DNA of 64,000 nt, taken from NCBI GenBank assembly GCA_937900485.1, contig CALCEL010000017.1, positions 56,818 to 120,817 on the forward strand. Reading direction: 5' to 3'. This document shows, piece after piece, positions 62,465 through 64,000 of this stretch. The first letter of the stretch is position 1, and every line of letters begins with the position of its first letter. The DNA comes from an uncultured Prevotellaceae bacterium (GTDB taxonomy: Bacteria > Bacteroidota > Bacteroidia > Bacteroidales > Bacteroidaceae). Under the pieces are notes generated by a model. That model did no database searches and was not told the origin of the DNA. It saw nothing but the letters and a program-made list of their open reading frames with translations. The position numbers were made by a program, and so were the translations under genes.

Positions 62465-63760
62465 ATGAAAAAACTCACCCGACTAATATATGAAGATATG
62501 CGCCCGGCATTAGGCGTCACCGAACCGGGTGCCATCGCCTTTGCCGTAGCTAAGGCGAAGAAGTATGTGAACGGTTCGTTGAAAGACATTCACGTGGTGC
62601 TCAACAGTGGCATGTATAAAAACGCTTTCACCTGCGGCATACCAAACAGTAATGAAGTTGGCAACAAACATATCGCAGCATTGGGATATGTGGCAGCAGA
62701 TGCAAGCCGCGAACTTGAGTGTCTTGACAGTGTAAGGCGCACTGATGACCTGGAGGCGAGTGAGTTGGTGAGACAAGGCAAGGTGAGAGTGGAGATGGGC
62801 GGAATAAGCAGTGAGATAAGCATCACTGCCACCGTGACCACCGACGAGGGCACTGCCAGCGTGAGTATAAGAGGGTCGCACACTAACATAACTCAGATAA
62901 CACAAAACGGCAGAGTGATAGAACACCCTTCACCCGCAAAGAGAAAACCGGGAAAACCGCGCATAACAAAAACTACCGACACACATGAATATGAGATACA
63001 CCGTCACACGCTGAGACAGCTGCTTAACTATGTTAGGTCCGTACCCATCCAGGAGATTGAGTTTATAAGCAAGGCATACGACCTAAACCTGTCACTCTTT
63101 GAGAGTGCTATTGACAGTCGTCGCACCACGATAACCAAGCAACTACACAAGAAGAACGGTTCACAGGTGATATCCTCTGACGAGCACACCACCTCTGCCC
63201 TCCTCTGTACCGCAGCCATTGAGGCGCGTGTGTTGGGACTGCCTCGTCCAGCCATGAGCATAACTGGCAGCGGAGCACACGGCATCATCGCCACACTGCC
63301 TCTATACGCTGCGCATAGGGTGAACGGATACAGCAAAGAGCAACTGCTCAGGGCCACAGCATTGAGTTATCTGGTGTGCATGTATATAAAGGAGTATTCC
63401 GGTAAACTGTCAGCCTTCTGCGGTTGTGCCATAGCTGCCGGCACCGGTATGGCATGTGCTTTAGCTTACCTTAGGGGCGGCTCGCTAAGGAGTCTGACGC
63501 TGACAATACAGAACATGGCATCGTCAATCACGGGTATGATATGCGATGGTGGCAACCACGGTTGTGCGCTGAAGGGATTAGTAGCCGTAGATGCGGCATA
63601 CCGTGCCGTAGAACTGGCGATGGACGGCATAGCCATAAGCTGTGAGCATGGCATCAACGGACTGACACCCGAAGACACCATGCGCAATATGGGACTAATA
63701 GCTTCACCAGGAATGGTGAAGACCGAAGGCACCATAGTAAGTATTATGCAAAATAAATAA
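62465..63760 (+). CDS. UPF0597/CdsB-like protein (putative L-cysteine desulfidase or serine dehydratase relative)
   Basis: 431 residues. The pattern fits the YhaM/CyuA and CdsB family: PALGVTEPGAIAFAVAKAK at the start, GIPNSNEVGNKHIAALGY, GSGAHGIIATLPLYA in the middle, and GKLSAFCGCAIAAGTGMACAL, where Cys residues probably hold part of a 4Fe-4S cluster (with a later Cys in GMICDGGNHGCALK). The best-known members turn cysteine into pyruvate, ammonia and sulfide. The conserved core appears intact. Codons look more GC-rich than in most of the window. Confidence 0.85.
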   Translation: MKKLTRLIYEDMRPALGVTEPGAIAFAVAKAKKYVNGSLKDIHVVLNSGMYKNAFTCGIPNSNEVGNKHIAALGYVAADASRELECLDSVRRTDDLEASELVRQGKVRVEMGGISSEISITATVTTDEGTASVSIRGSHTNITQITQNGRVIEHPSPAKRKPGKPRITKTTDTHEYEIHRHTLRQLLNYVRSVPIQEIEFISKAYDLNLSLFESAIDSRRTTITKQLHKKNGSQVISSDEHTTSALLCTAAIEARVLGLPRPAMSITGSGAHGIIATLPLYAAHRVNGYSKEQLLRATALSYLVCMYIKEYSGKLSAFCGCAIAAGTGMACALAYLRGGSLRSLTLTIQNMASSITGMICDGGNHGCALKGLVAVDAAYRAVELAMDGIAISCEHGINGLTPEDTMRNMGLIASPGMVKTEGTIVSIMQNK

Positions 63761-63805
63761 AAGAGATAAGTAAATCTTCACTTCACATTGACTCCGACTA
63801 AAAGA

Positions 63806-63830
63806 ACACCTTTCACATGGTGAAAGGTGT
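63806..63830 (+). terminator. Terminator-like hairpin after the UPF0597-type gene
   Basis: Perfect 11-bp stem ACACCTTTCAC (63806-63816) / GTGAAAGGTGT (63820-63830), loop ATG. No real T tract follows, so it may be factor-assisted. Confidence 0.55.
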
Positions 63831-63950
63831 CATATTATAATGTAAATGAATAGCAGCACACATAGATACTTATTTTTGACTCAACGCTAAATAGTCATCC
63901 CTTGAAAATTATTTAATTATTTAACAACCAATAAAATAATAGTTTGAAAA

Positions 63951-63983
63951 TTTGCATATGTCTACAAAATTTTGTATCTAATG
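63951..63983 (+). promoter_or_regulatory. Possible promoter with palindrome at the window end
   Basis: TTTG (63951-63954), 20 nt, then TATCTAAT (63975-63982), a degenerate -7 box. A perfect 14-bp palindrome TACAAAATTTTGTA (63963-63976) overlaps it and could be an operator. The gene it would serve lies outside the window. Confidence 0.35.
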
Positions 63984-64000
63984 CACATAAAATCTTGCAA

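Overview
The window reads as chromosomal DNA from a Bacteroidota species, most likely Prevotellaceae (Prevotella in the broad sense). The evidence is a complete nqrABCDEF operon, lipoproteins with SC(S/N)N lipoboxes, families largely restricted to this phylum (DUF4468, DUF4348, DUF4250, PF14121-type putative porin, split 5'-nucleotidase), AT-rich intergenic regions, few Shine-Dalgarno sites, and repeated Bacteroidota-type promoter boxes (TAnnTTTG, once with a TTG box 20 nt upstream). The assignment is by family recognition, not a database search.

Layout. 1-3.3 kb: a possible gene end, NudC, a secreted GH25 lysozyme, a DUF4250 protein. 3.3-9.3 kb: Na+-translocating NADH:quinone oxidoreductase (nqrA to nqrF, minus strand). 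9.4-17.7 kb: a TPR protein, a solute-binding lipoprotein, pgk, nth, a TIGR02757-type protein and glutamine-dependent nadE. 17.7-21.3 kb: a tandem GH43 enzyme, an OmpH/Skp-like lipoprotein and a small membrane protein. 21.4-24 kb: pepD and prs. 25.1-29 kb: a 1301-residue secreted putative polysaccharide-degrading enzyme. 29.3-32.3 kb: DUF4468 / small membrane protein / putative porin operon. 32.3-36.2 kb: MBL hydrolase, murB, DUF4348 lipoprotein, pheS. 36.3-45.7 kb: a cytosolic-looking fused 5'-nucleotidase, a DUF6057-like membrane protein, glgB, a YhcH-type protein, an inositol-monophosphatase-family enzyme, a 14-repeat secreted MORN protein, and a 5'-nucleotidase split into two secreted proteins. 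45.8-56.4 kb: a membrane TPR protein, ribH, a TamB-like giant protein overlapping a TonB-dependent receptor, and folC. 56.5-60.3 kb: a galactose operon (galM, sugar transporter, galK). 61-63.8 kb: an NhaC-type antiporter and a UPF0597/cysteine-desulfidase-like protein.

Most genes are housekeeping or envelope functions. The most unexplained element is non-coding: a roughly 300-bp repeat present three times (2777-3079 reversed, 24559-24860, 46871-47170), each in a long gene-free gap. Every copy carries three copies of a 19-nt unit around TTAGGTTAGGA, one facing the other two, and ends in a (sometimes degraded) palindrome centred on CACGTG. No open frame is shared by the copies. The second notable point is a cysteine-rich C-terminal tail on NqrC. 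No CRISPR array, rRNA, tRNA, complete insertion sequence or prophage was seen.
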